A stretch of 64,000 nt of DNA from Pectobacterium aquaticum (GCF_003382565.3 NZ_CP086253.1:620001-684000), one strand, 5' to 3'; counted from the stretch's first letter, positions 28,203 through 37,686 are shown. Program-made: numbers and translations. Notes: generated by a model from the sequence alone, not told the origin.

Positions 28203-28733
28203 ATGACACAGTATTGGATTGCCCAGTCTGTTGGTGTACTGGCATTTCTGGTCGGTATCACCATGTTTTTCAACCGTAACGATCAAAAATTCAAAATACA
28301 GCTCTCGGCATACAGCGCCGTCATTGGCCTGCATTTCTTCCTGATGGGGGCAAATGCGGCGGGTGCCAGTGCATTGTTGAACTCGGCACGTACGCTAATC
28401 TCACTGAAAACGCACAACATCCTCGTGATGTTTGTCTTTATCTCACTGACGCTGCTCTTTGGTTTGTCGGGCATGAACCATGCGATGGAACTGCTGCCGA
28501 TAGCGGGCACGGTCGCCAGTACCTGGGCGCTGTTCCGTACGTCTGGGTTGACGACGCGCTGCGTGATGTGGTGCTCAACCGCCTGCTGGGTTGCGCATAA
28601 TATCTGGCTGGGCTCGATTGGCGGCTCGTTGATCGAAGGCAGTTTCCTGCTGATGAACGGCTTCAACATTATCCGCTTCTGGCGCATGCAGCAGCGCGGC
28701 ATCGATCCTTTCAGCGTAGAGAATAAAGCGTAA
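28203..28733 (+). CDS. ygjV: YgjV family inner-membrane protein
   Basis: The 176-residue protein has about six hydrophobic helices and the family start QYWIAQSVGVLAFLVGITMFFNRNDQKFKIQL. Position after uxaA and before sstT is the same as in E. coli. The family (Imp/YgjV) has no established activity. An AGAGGCAGG-type ribosome site precedes the ATG. Monocistronic between two terminators. Confidence 0.88.
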   Translation: MTQYWIAQSVGVLAFLVGITMFFNRNDQKFKIQLSAYSAVIGLHFFLMGANAAGASALLNSARTLISLKTHNILVMFVFISLTLLFGLSGMNHAMELLPIAGTVASTWALFRTSGLTTRCVMWCSTACWVAHNIWLGSIGGSLIEGSFLLMNGFNIIRFWRMQQRGIDPFSVENKA

Positions 28734-28752
28734 TTTCAGGTGTTTCTCGTCA

Positions 28753-28787
28753 TCTCACGCCGTTCGTTTTGACGCGAACGGCGTGAG
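28753..28787. terminator. Hairpin between convergent ygjV and sstT
   Basis: Thirteen-base perfect arms CTCACGCCGTTCG / CGAACGGCGTGAG enclose TTTTGACG. The stem is strong, but flanking T runs are poor. Confidence 0.65.
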
Positions 28788-28816
28788 AGGAAAGGGGATA
28801 ATTAATCCCTAATCCG

Positions 28817-30064
28817 TTACAGCAGATTCAAACGTTCTTTTTCCGCCAGCTTGGCGTCTTCCGCCTGGCATACCGCTGCTGTGAAGATCACGTCTGTTGA
28901 GGAGTTGAGCGCGGTTTCCGCAGAGTCCTGCAATACGCCGATGATGAAGCCAACCGCAACCACCTGCATGGCGATATCATTGGAGATACCGAACATGCTG
29001 CACGCAAGCGGGATCAACAGCAGTGAGCCACCCGCCACACCCGATGCGCCACAGGCACAGATAGATGCCACCACGCTCAGTAATAATGCGGTAGCGATAT
29101 CCACTTCAATCCCTAGCGTATGAACGGCCGCCAGTGTTAAAACAGTGACCGTAATAGCTGCACCCGCCATATTAATGGTCGCACCCAGCGGAATGGCGAC
29201 TGAGTAGCTATCTTCATTCAGGTTTAATTTGCGGCACAGTTCCATATTCACCGGAATGTTGGCGGCAGAGCTACGGGTAAAGAAGGCGGTCACGCCGCTT
29301 TCACGCAGACAGCGCAGCACCAGCGGATAAGGGTTACTGCGAATCTTCCAGTAGACGATCAGCGGGTTGATCACCAGCGCAACCAGCAACATACCACCGA
29401 TCAACACCATCAGCAGGTGGGCGTAGCCCCACAGTGCACCGAAGCCGGTTTCCGCCAGCGTTGAGGCGACCAGACCAAAGATCCCCAGCGGTGCGAAGCG
29501 GATCACGACACGCACGATAGCTGTTACGGCATGAGATGCATCGCTGATCAGGTTCTTTGTGGAAGCTGACCCATGACGGAAAGCTAACCCCAGACCTACA
29601 GCCCACACCAGAATACCGATGTAGTTGGCATTGAGCAGAGCGTGAATCGGGTTAGCGACAACACTCATCAACAGGCCTTTTAATACTTCGACAATCCCTG
29701 ACGGTGGTGTGATGTCAGTAGCTTGCGCACTCAGTGCTAGCGTAGAGGGAAACGTGATACTCAACACGACGGCAATGAAGGCCGCAGAGAAGGTGCCGAT
29801 GAGGTAGAGATACAGGATCGGGCGGATATTGGTTTTCTGCCCTTGTTGGTGGTTGGCGATAGATGCCATGACCAGCATCAAAACCAGAATGGGGGCGACG
29901 GCTTTCAATGCGCCGACGAACAGCGTTCCCAATAAGCCAGCCGCCAGTGCAGCCTGTGTGGACAGTGAAGCCAGAATAATACCAGCCGCAAGCCCCAGAA
30001 GAATTTGTTTAACCAGGCTGCCGTGGGTAATGTACTGCAAAAAACGAGAGTGTTGAGTTGCCAT
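28817..30064 (-). CDS. sstT: Serine/threonine-sodium symporter SstT
   Basis: The 415-residue DAACS-family transporter imports serine and threonine with sodium. It has the family start FLQYITHGSLVKQILLGLAAGIILA, the re-entrant loop region AFFTRSSAANIPVNMELCRKLNL and the NMAGAAITVTVLTLAAVHTLG helix. Length matches E. coli SstT (414). Synteny ygjV-sstT-alx is conserved. Confidence 0.95.
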   Translation of the reverse strand: MATQHSRFLQYITHGSLVKQILLGLAAGIILASLSTQAALAAGLLGTLFVGALKAVAPILVLMLVMASIANHQQGQKTNIRPILYLYLIGTFSAAFIAVVLSITFPSTLALSAQATDITPPSGIVEVLKGLLMSVVANPIHALLNANYIGILVWAVGLGLAFRHGSASTKNLISDASHAVTAIVRVVIRFAPLGIFGLVASTLAETGFGALWGYAHLLMVLIGGMLLVALVINPLIVYWKIRSNPYPLVLRCLRESGVTAFFTRSSAANIPVNMELCRKLNLNEDSYSVAIPLGATINMAGAAITVTVLTLAAVHTLGIEVDIATALLLSVVASICACGASGVAGGSLLLIPLACSMFGISNDIAMQVVAVGFIIGVLQDSAETALNSSTDVIFTAAVCQAEDAKLAEKERLNLL

Positions 30065-30302
30065 AATTTTGACGGGATAACCGTTCCGCTAAGTGGTTGT
30101 TTGTACGGAGTTGGCACCTCTGGCTTGTGCCGGGTGACTTTGTCTTTCCGTAACGATATGTGTTTGCGCGTATCAGTATATGAAAATTTGTTCTTGAGAA
30201 AAGCAATGATGTAGTTTTTTATGACGGACGTCCGTGTCCGTCACCCTGCGGGCCGTTGCTGCGCATGTGTAGGAACGGAAACAATGGAATGAGGAAAGCG
30301 AA

Positions 30303-30328
30303 CGCCGCACGGGCGAAACCGTGCGGCG
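30303..30328 (-). terminator. Hairpin downstream of alx
   Basis: Ten-base arms CGCCGCACGG / CCGTGCGGCG with a GCGAAA loop start 15 bases past the alx stop. The minus-strand downstream sequence is only moderately T-rich. Confidence 0.5.
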
Positions 30329-30342
30329 AGAGGGGGGAAGCG

Positions 30343-31296
30343 TTAACGCCCGGCGCGTTTGTTCACCCAGACGTTGATCAGCATAGTGATAATCAAAATA
30401 TTGGCAACAACGCTCAGAGAAACGGCCACCGGAATATGGAAAATGTCGATGAGCATCATCTTGGTACCGATGAAGATCAGAATGACAGCCAGACCATATT
30501 TCAACAGCGAGAAGCGTTCAGCCACGCCAGCCAGCAGGAAGTACATCGCACGCAGGCCCAGAATAGCGAACAGGTTCGATGTCAACACGATAAAGGGATC
30601 GGTCGTGACGGCGAAAATAGCTGGGATACTGTCTACGGCGAAAATCACGTCACTGATTTCAACCATAATCAGCACTAGAAACAGCGGCGTGGCATACAGG
30701 ATGCCATTACGACGGACGAAGAATTTTTCATTCTCGATGCTATCCGTCATGCGCAGACGACTACGCAGCCAGCGCACCAGCGGCTTGTCGCCGATCGCGC
30801 CGCCATCTTCTTTCGCCAGCGCCATTTTAAGGCCGGTGAACAGCAGGAACGCGCCGAACACGTAGAGCAGCCACTGGAACTGCGTGACGAGCCAACTGCC
30901 GCCAAACACCATCAGCGTTCTGAGAACGATGGCACCCAACACGCCGTAAATCAGCACGCGACGTTGGTATTGCGGGGGAACGGCGAAGTAGCCGAATAGC
31001 ATCAGCCAGACGAAGACGTTATCGACGGCAAGCGCTTTCTCGATCAAATAGCCGGTCAGAAAGGCCAGCGACTGGGCGTTGGCCACCTCGCGACCCATCG
31101 TGCCATCCAGATACCACCAGAAACCGGCGTTGAACAGCAGAGAGAGCGTGACCCAGATGATAGACCAGACGGCAGCCTGTTTGAACGTCATTACCGTCGA
31201 CCCTTTGCGCCCTTGATAGAGCAGGTCTATGGCCAGCATCACTATAACAATGGCAGCGAAGCTGCCCCATAACCATGGCGTGCCGATGGTGTGCAT
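30343..31296 (-). CDS. alx: TerC-family manganese exporter-like protein Alx
   Basis: The 317-residue membrane protein has nine or so helices. TerC signatures include EKALAVDNVFVWLMLFGYF and VEISDVIFAVDSIPAIFAVTTDPFIVLTSN, which carry acidic residues thought to bind metal. E. coli Alx is induced by alkaline pH and manganese and helps export Mn(II). MHTIGTPWLWGSFAAIVIVM at 31296 is the family start. Upstream in-frame codons run through the riboswitch leader and are not coding. Leader control is described separately. Confidence 0.93.
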   Translation of the reverse strand: MHTIGTPWLWGSFAAIVIVMLAIDLLYQGRKGSTVMTFKQAAVWSIIWVTLSLLFNAGFWWYLDGTMGREVANAQSLAFLTGYLIEKALAVDNVFVWLMLFGYFAVPPQYQRRVLIYGVLGAIVLRTLMVFGGSWLVTQFQWLLYVFGAFLLFTGLKMALAKEDGGAIGDKPLVRWLRSRLRMTDSIENEKFFVRRNGILYATPLFLVLIMVEISDVIFAVDSIPAIFAVTTDPFIVLTSNLFAILGLRAMYFLLAGVAERFSLLKYGLAVILIFIGTKMMLIDIFHIPVAVSLSVVANILIITMLINVWVNKRAGR

Positions 31297-31312
31297 AGCA
31301 AGATCCTTAAAT

Positions 31313-31350
31313 AGAAACAAAAACGGCCAACATCGGAAGGACGCTGGCCG
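31313..31350 (-). terminator. Leader terminator between the riboswitch and alx
   Basis: On the minus strand CGGCCAGC and GTTGGCCG pair (one G-T) around an 11-base loop and are followed by TTTTTGTTTC, ending about 17 bases before the alx ATG. Placed after the yybP-ykoY element, it can act as its expression platform. Confidence 0.7.
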
Positions 31351-31364
31351 CTTGTTATTAAAGC

Positions 31365-31502
31365 TGCAGATGCACCTCGCCTTCCGGCAAGGTCTCACTT
31401 ACAACATTAATGAAGCTGTCTCATCAAGGTTGCCCGGTAACCGGATGCGTAAAGCATCGTAATGACGATTGACCGGCGGAAAAGTTACTCCCCTTTGCCT
31501 GT
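31365..31502 (-). ncRNA. yybP-ykoY manganese riboswitch (alx leader)
   Basis: The minus strand carries the conserved yybP-ykoY cores. One is AAAGGGGAGTA (complement of 31487-31497). The other is GAGACCTTGCCGGAAGGCGA, running about 31396 to 31377 and followed by GGTGCATCTGCAGC. The same class precedes alx in E. coli, where it senses Mn(II) and responds to high pH. Borders are approximate. Confidence 0.88.
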
Positions 31503-31549
31503 CAGAAGATAGGTGAAAAGATGATCTTGGTCAAATAATTATCGCTGCC

Positions 31550-32548
31550 TTACTCCGCATTTCTCGGCGTCGCGGCATCGGCAGGAAATACGACACCCGT
31601 TTGGCGGCGAATTTCCGTCAGCAGCCCCGCAACGGTACGCGAACGTGCCAGTTCCGCATGGTTAATGTCGTTATCGTTGACCAGCGTGGCAAAGGCCTCG
31701 GCTTCGTACAGCATACTGTTGATATGCTGCGGCTGGCTGAGATCAACCTGCTTGCCTCCACGCGGGATGAATTTCACGTTATGGCATTCGGACACTTTTT
31801 CAATCACCAGCGACCCGTCTTCCCCCTGAATTTCACTGGGGACAGCGGAGTGGCTGACTTTGGAGTGGACGATGGTCACATCGAAATCGCCGTAATGCAG
31901 GACGACGCTGCCATGTGCGTCTACGCCGCTTTCCAGCAGCGTCGCGCTGGCCTGCGTGGTACACGGTTCCCCCCACAGCGCCACGGCGAAGGCCAGACAG
32001 TAGTAGCCGATATCCATGATGGAACCGTTGGAAAACGCCGGATTGAACGTGTTGGGGTTCTCGCCGGCCAAATAGCGCGGGTAGCGTGAGGAATACTGAC
32101 AGTAATTCAGCACCACTTTACGCAGTCTGCCGACTTTCGGCAGCGATTGCTGGATCACGCTAAAATTGGGCAGACTGGCGGTTTTGAACGCCTCAAATAG
32201 CACGACCTGATTTTCTCTGGCACAGGCGATCATTTGTTCGGCTTCATAGTGGTTAGAAGCCAGCGGTTTTTCGCAGATGACATGTTTGCCGTGGCTCAGG
32301 AAGAGCAAAGCCTGCTCGCAATGCAGGGAATTCGGGCTGGCCAGATACACGGCGTCGATAAGATCGGATTTCGCTATGGTTTCCAGTGAATCAAACAGCG
32401 TATCCACCATGTAATCGGCTTGAAACGGCTGCGCTTTTTCTGCCGTACGTGAATAGATGGCGGTGAGCTTCAGTTTGCCGGTTTCGTGGGCGGCATCAAC
32501 AAACTGGCGGGTGATCCAACTGGTTCCGACAATGGCGAAGCGAATCAT
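31550..32548 (-). CDS. ygjR: Gfo/Idh/MocA family oxidoreductase YgjR
   Basis: The 332-residue NAD(P)-dependent oxidoreductase has an N-terminal Rossmann fold (MIRFAIVGTSWITRQFVDAA), the family EKPLA motif in HGKHVICEKPLASNHYEAEQ (about residues 88-107) and a C-terminal alpha/beta dimerisation domain. MIRFAIVG at 32548 is chosen over an ATG eight codons upstream because it starts the Rossmann strand. The substrate is unknown. Same neighbourhood as in E. coli. Confidence 0.88.
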   Translation of the reverse strand: MIRFAIVGTSWITRQFVDAAHETGKLKLTAIYSRTAEKAQPFQADYMVDTLFDSLETIAKSDLIDAVYLASPNSLHCEQALLFLSHGKHVICEKPLASNHYEAEQMIACARENQVVLFEAFKTASLPNFSVIQQSLPKVGRLRKVVLNYCQYSSRYPRYLAGENPNTFNPAFSNGSIMDIGYYCLAFAVALWGEPCTTQASATLLESGVDAHGSVVLHYGDFDVTIVHSKVSHSAVPSEIQGEDGSLVIEKVSECHNVKFIPRGGKQVDLSQPQHINSMLYEAEAFATLVNDNDINHAELARSRTVAGLLTEIRRQTGVVFPADAATPRNAE

Positions 32549-32709
32549 AAGCGTTTGGTATCCTGAAGGCATTTGTGATGGCTATGCAGATTATCACGGT
32601 GAAATGACAAGGCAACGTCAATCATTTCCCGTTCTGGCAGAGAAAAGCATTTACTGATGGGCTATTTTAAGGGATAAACAGCGCAAATTTTATGATGCAG
32701 GAGAGGCTA

Positions 32710-33849
32710 ATGAGCCAACTCGAATTGGAAACGTGCAACCTGACGTTGGTGCGTTACCCTCAGGTCGCTGAAAACTCGGCGCTACAGGCGTGGGATGCCG
32801 CAGATGAATATCTGCTGCGTGAACTGGCTACCATGGAAATCGCGCCGGGCCCGCGCCTGATTTTCAATGATACGTTTGGTGCGCTGGCCTGCGGTTTACA
32901 GGCGCAATCGCCCGTCAGTATCAGCGACTCTTACCTGAGCCAACTGGCGACGCGACATAATCTGGAGTTGAACGGTTATGATGCTGGTGCGGTAACGCTG
33001 TTGGATAGCATGGAGGCGTTACCCGCTGCGCCCGCGCTGGTGGTGATAAAAATCCCCAAAACGATCGCGCTGTTGGAACACCAGTTGAGAATGTTGCGTA
33101 AGGTCGTTACGCCGCAAACGCGCATCATCGCCGGGGCGAAGGCTCGGGATATTCATACCTCTACACTGCAACTGTTTGAACGCGTGATGGGGCCGACGAA
33201 AACCTCGCTGGCCTGGAAAAAGGCGCGTCTGGTTCACTGTGAGTGGGCGGAACTAAAAGTCAGTGAGCAGTCACTTACTACTGAGTGGGAGCTGGATGGT
33301 TACGGCTATCGCATTCAAAACCATGCCAACGTGTATTCGCGTAATGGGTTGGATATCGGCGCACGTTTCTTTATGCAGCATTTGCCGGAACAGATAGACG
33401 GTAAGATCATCGATCTCGGCTGTGGCAACGGCGTTATTGGGCTGGCGGCACTGGAAGCCAACCCAGAGGCTACCGTCGGCTTCTTTGATGAATCCTACAT
33501 GGCGGTGGCATCAAGCCAGATCAACGTTGAAGTCAACCGCCCGCAGGATATCGAGCGCTGTAGCTTCGTGGTGAACCACGGATTGGCTCGCGTTAAGCGT
33601 GATACGTTGCAGGCCGTATTGTGTAATCCGCCATTCCATCAGCAGCAGGCCGTGACGGACGAAATCGCCTGGCAGATGTTTATGGATGCCCGTCGCTGCC
33701 TTCAGGTCGGCGGAGAACTGCGCATCGTGGGGAATCGCCATCTGGATTATTTCCATAAGCTGAAGCGTCTATTCGGTAACTGTGAAACCCTTGCCAGTAA
33801 CACGAAGTTCGCGGTACTGCGCGCGGTGAAAACGGGGTCGTCCCGCTAA
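32710..33849 (+). CDS. rlmG: 23S rRNA (guanine-1835-N2)-methyltransferase RlmG
   Basis: The 379-residue enzyme has two tandem Rossmann-like domains. The C-terminal active domain has the SAM motif DLGCGNGVIGLAALEANP and the catalytic NPPFHQ (AVLCNPPFHQQ). It methylates G1835 (N2) of 23S rRNA. ATG 32710 follows GGAGAGGCTA and gives MSQLELETCNLTLVRYP. An earlier start at 32692 would add six residues without support. Convergent with fadH, 11 bases apart. Confidence 0.95.
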   Translation: MSQLELETCNLTLVRYPQVAENSALQAWDAADEYLLRELATMEIAPGPRLIFNDTFGALACGLQAQSPVSISDSYLSQLATRHNLELNGYDAGAVTLLDSMEALPAAPALVVIKIPKTIALLEHQLRMLRKVVTPQTRIIAGAKARDIHTSTLQLFERVMGPTKTSLAWKKARLVHCEWAELKVSEQSLTTEWELDGYGYRIQNHANVYSRNGLDIGARFFMQHLPEQIDGKIIDLGCGNGVIGLAALEANPEATVGFFDESYMAVASSQINVEVNRPQDIERCSFVVNHGLARVKRDTLQAVLCNPPFHQQQAVTDEIAWQMFMDARRCLQVGGELRIVGNRHLDYFHKLKRLFGNCETLASNTKFAVLRAVKTGSSR

Positions 33850-33860
33850 GCTTGCCTAAA

Positions 33861-35915
33861 CTACAGCGTTAACGCCAGCCGGGTAGCCTGATCGATCGCC
33901 CGGCGAGCGTCCAGCTCCTGCGCCACATCGGCACCGCCAATCAGATGAACGTGACATCCAGCAGCCAGTAAAGGGTCATACAGCTTACGGTTGGGTTCCT
34001 GACCGGCACAGATAATGATGTTATCCACTGGCAAACAGCGTCGTTGCTGGTCGTGGATGATGTGCAGTCCCTCATCATCAATATGGTGATATTCCACGCC
34101 GCCCAGCAGCGTGACGCCGTGGCGCAGCAGCGTGGTGCGGTGTATCCAACCTGTCGTTTTCCCCAGATTTTCACCGGGTTTGCCGGTTTTCCGCTGTAAT
34201 AACGTAATGTCCCGCTGATGGGGAAGCTCGTTAGGTTGATGAGGCAGCAGGCCGCCCCGGTGCTGTAGTTGTTTATCGATTCCCCATTCCGTATAAAAGT
34301 CGCCATGCTCAGCCTGAGAAGACTGGGGATTAAGGCGATTATTCTTGTTCAAAAGATCATTCTTGCTCAAAAGATAGTGCGCGGTATCAAAACCGATACC
34401 GCCTGCGCCGATAATGGCTACCCGCTTGCCGACAGGCTTTTTGTCACGCAGCACGTCCAGATAGCTCAGCACGCTAGGGTGATCGATGCCTGCAATTGCG
34501 GGGGTACGCGGCACGATGCCACAGGCCAGAATCACATCATCAAAACCGAGTAAATCGGCGGCGGTTGCCTGCATGCTCAGGCGAAGCGTGACGCCGAGCA
34601 ATTCTAGCTGCCGACGGTAGTAGCGCAGCGTTTCATAAAATTCCGTTTTGCCGGGTATCTGTTTGGCAATATTGAATTGCCCGCCGATATAGGAAGACGA
34701 TTCAAACAGCGTGACCTGATGGCCGCGTGCGGCGGCGTTGACGGCAAAAGCCATGCCGGCAGGCCCCGCGCCGACCACCGCAAAGCGTTTACCGACTCTG
34801 GCGGGTTGGATAGGCAGTTCGGTTTCGTGGCAGGCGCGCGGGTTGACCAGACAGGACGTGATCTTGCCAGCGAAAATCTGATCGAGGCAGGCCTGATTGC
34901 AGCCGATGCAGGTATTGATTTCATCGGCACGCCCCGACTGCGCCTTTTCCACCAGTTCCGCATCGGCGAGAAAAGGGCGGGCCATCGACACCATGTCGGC
35001 ACAGCCTTCAGCCAACAGTTGTTCGGCCACGCCGGGATCGTTGATGCGGTTGGTGGTAATCAGCGGGATGCGGACTTTCCCCATCAGCTTCTTCGTCACC
35101 CAGCCAAAGGCTCCGCGCGGCACCAGCGTGGCGATAGTCGGAATGCGCGCTTCATGCCAGCCGATACCCGTATTGATGAGCGTCGCACCTGCCTGTTCAA
35201 TCGCCTGCGCCAGTTGCACAATTTCTTGCCAGCTTGAGCCTTCTTCTATCAGGTCGAGCATGGATAAACGATAAATCAGAATGAAGTTCGGCCCTGTTCG
35301 CTCCCGCACGGCGCGAACGATCTCAAGCGCGAAGCGGCTACGGCGCTGGAAATCGCCGCCCCATTCGTCATCGCGATGGTTGGTGTGCGTTACCAGAAAC
35401 TGATTGATCAGGTAACCTTCCGACCCCATGATTTCCACGCCATCGTAACCGGCCTGCTGCGCCAGCGCGGCGCAACGGGCAAAGTCATTGATGGTTTGCA
35501 CAATATCCTGCGTACTCATTTCTCGTGGCGCAAAGCGGTTAATCGGTGCCTGAATAGCCGATGGCGCAACCGGATCAGGCTGATAGCTGTAGCGTCCGGC
35601 GTGGAGAATTTGCAGCGCGATTTTCCCGCCTGCATCGTGTACCGCCTGCGTCAGTACCTGATGATGCGCCAGCTGCGCCTCGTCATGCAGGGTTGCGCCG
35701 CCTTTGGCAACGGCACCTTTAGCGTTTGGCGCAATGCCGCCTGTGACAATCAGGCCTACACCGCCCTGCGCCCGCTCACGGTAAAATGCCGCCAGCCTTT
35801 CGGTGCCGTCTGGGTGTTCTTCCAGACCAGTATGCATGGATCCCATTACCACGCGGTTTTTTAACGTCGTAAAACCAAGATCGAGTGGGGAAAGCAGCGT
35901 GGGGTAGGCCGTCAT
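33861..35915 (-). CDS. fadH: 2,4-dienoyl-CoA reductase FadH
   Basis: The 684-residue NADPH-dependent iron-sulfur flavoenzyme reduces 2,4-dienoyl-CoA during beta-oxidation of polyunsaturated fatty acids. An N-terminal FMN TIM barrel of the old yellow enzyme family (TLKNRVVMGSMHTGLEE) is followed by a 4Fe-4S site, CIGCNQAC with a later CLVNPRAC. Then come FAD- (FAVVGAGPAGMAFAVNAAARGH) and NADPH-binding (VAIIGAGGIGFD) domains. It has a slight extra segment near residues 545-560 (SKNDLLNKNNRLNPQSS) compared with E. coli (672). Confidence 0.95.
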   Translation of the reverse strand: MTAYPTLLSPLDLGFTTLKNRVVMGSMHTGLEEHPDGTERLAAFYRERAQGGVGLIVTGGIAPNAKGAVAKGGATLHDEAQLAHHQVLTQAVHDAGGKIALQILHAGRYSYQPDPVAPSAIQAPINRFAPREMSTQDIVQTINDFARCAALAQQAGYDGVEIMGSEGYLINQFLVTHTNHRDDEWGGDFQRRSRFALEIVRAVRERTGPNFILIYRLSMLDLIEEGSSWQEIVQLAQAIEQAGATLINTGIGWHEARIPTIATLVPRGAFGWVTKKLMGKVRIPLITTNRINDPGVAEQLLAEGCADMVSMARPFLADAELVEKAQSGRADEINTCIGCNQACLDQIFAGKITSCLVNPRACHETELPIQPARVGKRFAVVGAGPAGMAFAVNAAARGHQVTLFESSSYIGGQFNIAKQIPGKTEFYETLRYYRRQLELLGVTLRLSMQATAADLLGFDDVILACGIVPRTPAIAGIDHPSVLSYLDVLRDKKPVGKRVAIIGAGGIGFDTAHYLLSKNDLLNKNNRLNPQSSQAEHGDFYTEWGIDKQLQHRGGLLPHQPNELPHQRDITLLQRKTGKPGENLGKTTGWIHRTTLLRHGVTLLGGVEYHHIDDEGLHIIHDQQRRCLPVDNIIICAGQEPNRKLYDPLLAAGCHVHLIGGADVAQELDARRAIDQATRLALTL

Positions 35916-36130
35916 TACACTCTCCGGTGAAGTTAACTGGTCTGATGAGTAAATGTGTTCAATCTAGCGGTAATTGGGGCGATTGTGAAATTGATGTTTA
36001 TTTATTGTGATTGATGTCATTGCGAATCTTGGGGGAAAGCGCGTGCAGACAAGGGATCGTATGCTGGAGTGTTTGTTGTCGGGGGCATGTCACATTATAA
36101 TCCGCGAGTTTACTAGGCAAAGGTATCGTT

Positions 36131-36427
36131 ATGCGGGTGGAAGAGGTGGAATATCGACTGGATAGCGCGCTTCGGGCGTTAGAGCAAAGCGTTCAGCGTC
36201 AGCAGCAGACGTGGCGGCAGGAACATCAGTCCCTCCAGCAGCAGTTGCTTCAGGCGAAAGCGCGTGACGTTTACCTTTGTGCGCAGATTGAACGGCTCTC
36301 TGCACAGCTGAGCGCGATGGATAGCTCGCCGGAGCGTAATCCGCTGATTCAGAAAATGAAGGCCGTTCATGCCCATCTTGATGTATTGGCACAAGAAGCC
36401 AGCGCCTTTAGGCGTTCACTGCGGTAA
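36131..36427 (+). CDS. Hypothetical small coiled-coil protein
   Basis: The 98-residue protein is glutamine-rich and predicted almost entirely helical, with heptad pattern in RLDSALRALEQSVQRQQQTWRQEHQSLQQQLL and ICAQIERL-like repeats. No membrane segment or signal peptide is present. The last 30 residues (NPLIQKMKAVHAHLDVLAQEASAFRRSLR) form another helix. I do not recognise the family. It resembles small mobilisation-type or structural coiled coils only in composition. It stands alone between fadH (divergent) and spy. Codon use is ordinary. Confidence 0.6.
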   Translation: MRVEEVEYRLDSALRALEQSVQRQQQTWRQEHQSLQQQLLQAKARDVYLCAQIERLSAQLSAMDSSPERNPLIQKMKAVHAHLDVLAQEASAFRRSLR

Positions 36428-36613
36428 CACGCTAACGCAATCCTTCCGCTTCCTTACACAATTCCTCCTCATTCTCCATAATTGCCGCAAATGTGGAGCC
36501 GACACTTGCAGAGATTTACCCTTACTCTAATTAACTGAAGGTGTCGGGCCTATACTTTCTCTCGTAGCACGGCACTCGCCGTCGACAAGTCAATTCAGAG
36601 AGAGGAATAGAAT

Positions 36614-37102
36614 ATGCGTAAACTCACTGCAATGCTGGTTGCTTCTTCTTTTGCATTGGGCGCGGCAGGTATCGCGCAGGCTAATGACGCACCGAAAGGT
36701 CCTGGCCCGGAACACAAGATGATGATGAAAGAGGGTCGGGAGCATCGTGGCATGATGGGGCCGGATGCGATGTTTAAGGAGCTGAATTTGACGGAAGCGC
36801 AGAAGCAGCAAATTAAAGACATCATGAAAGATTCCCGCGAGAAAATGCACAAAGCGATGCAGGATGACCGCCGCGATATGCATAGCCTGGTCGCCTCCGA
36901 TACGTTTGATGCCGCAAAAGCCCAGGCACAGTTGGATAAAGCCGACGCCGCGCACAAGGCCAGAATGCTTAACGGACTGGAAACCAAAAACAAAATTTAC
37001 AACGTTCTGACGCCAGAACAGAAGAAGCAGTACAACGACAACTTTGAAAAGCGACTGACTCAACCGCAAAAACCTGACGGCAAGCCTGTGCCTGCGGAAT
37101 AA
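36614..37102 (+). CDS. spy: Periplasmic chaperone Spy
   Basis: The 162-residue protein has a signal peptide (residues 1-23, cleavage after AQA) and a methionine- and histidine-rich N-terminal arm. The CpxP/Spy LTxxQ repeats are LNLTEAQKQQIKDIM (about 55-69) and LTPEQKKQYNDNF (about 132-144), which form the cradle that binds unfolding proteins. Spy is an ATP-independent chaperone induced by envelope stress through Cpx and Bae in E. coli. A ribosome site GAGAGAGG precedes the ATG. Single-gene unit with its own terminator. Confidence 0.92.
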   Translation: MRKLTAMLVASSFALGAAGIAQANDAPKGPGPEHKMMMKEGREHRGMMGPDAMFKELNLTEAQKQQIKDIMKDSREKMHKAMQDDRRDMHSLVASDTFDAAKAQAQLDKADAAHKARMLNGLETKNKIYNVLTPEQKKQYNDNFEKRLTQPQKPDGKPVPAE

Positions 37103-37151
37103 CACGTTATTTCATGAATCGGCGCGATAGCTAAAATACCCAAGTCAGTAG

Positions 37152-37207
37152 ACCACCGGATTGACGTATTACCTCACGGGTAATGCTTCGGTCCGGTGGT
37201 TTTTTTA
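37152..37207 (+). terminator. Terminator after spy
   Basis: ACCACCGGA and TCCGGTGGT pair around an inner ATTACC/GGTAAT stem and are followed by seven T residues. Confidence 0.85.
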
Positions 37208-37240
37208 TTTATTTTCCCGCGGCCATCGCACTGTGAGTAG

Positions 37241-37615
37241 GGAAATGATACCTACGGCCATGCCTGCGGTGATGAACTGATCGCCAGCTTTGCCCGTATG
37301 CTGAGCACCACTATTCGGCCGAGCGACATTCTTTGCCGCTGGGGGGGTGAAGAGTTTGTCATTGCGGCTTATGACCTGACGGCTGAGCAATCTGAGGCGA
37401 TGGCCGAAGCACTGCGGCATCTTACGGAATCCACGGCGCTTACACTGTCCGATGGGCGGGAAATCCATTTTACGACCAGTATTGGTGTTGCCGTGTTTGC
37501 CCAGTATGAGGGCGGTAATATTTACGATCTGATCGGGCTGGCGGACGAGCAGCTGTATAAAGCGAAGGCGCAGGGGCGTAATCGTGTCTGCATGCGTCTG
37601 GTCGAGGAGGCTTGA
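37241..37615 (+). pseudogene. C-terminal GGDEF fragment of a diguanylate cyclase
   Basis: An open frame from 37241 reads NDTYGHACGDELIASFARML, then DILCRWGGEEFVIAAYD (the GGEEF active-site loop) and TTSIGVAVFAQYEG and ADEQLYKAKAQGRNRVCM. This is the last two-thirds of a GGDEF domain. The part before the ND motif, and any sensory domain, is missing. A stop and the spy terminator lie immediately upstream. An ATG at 37298 could give 105 residues, but the metal-binding first aspartate region is gone, so activity is unlikely. Confidence 0.8.
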
Positions 37616-37686
37616 ATATTCCCTTGACCTTCCCCTTACTGGAACGTCTACCCTCAAAACGTACTGTGACTGATTGAGGGGTTGTG

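Noticed and set aside
31298..31398. Alx start 34 codons upstream
   Set aside because: It would translate the leader hairpin and riboswitch. TerC family similarity begins at MHTIG.
34677..35237. 186-codon plus-strand frame within fadH
   Set aside because: Antisense shadow of the FadH flavin and iron-sulfur region.
36500..36530. CpxR box upstream of spy
   Set aside because: TTTACCCTTAC resembles part of the GTAAA-N5-GTAAA site, but the spacing is wrong, so it is not reported as an operator.
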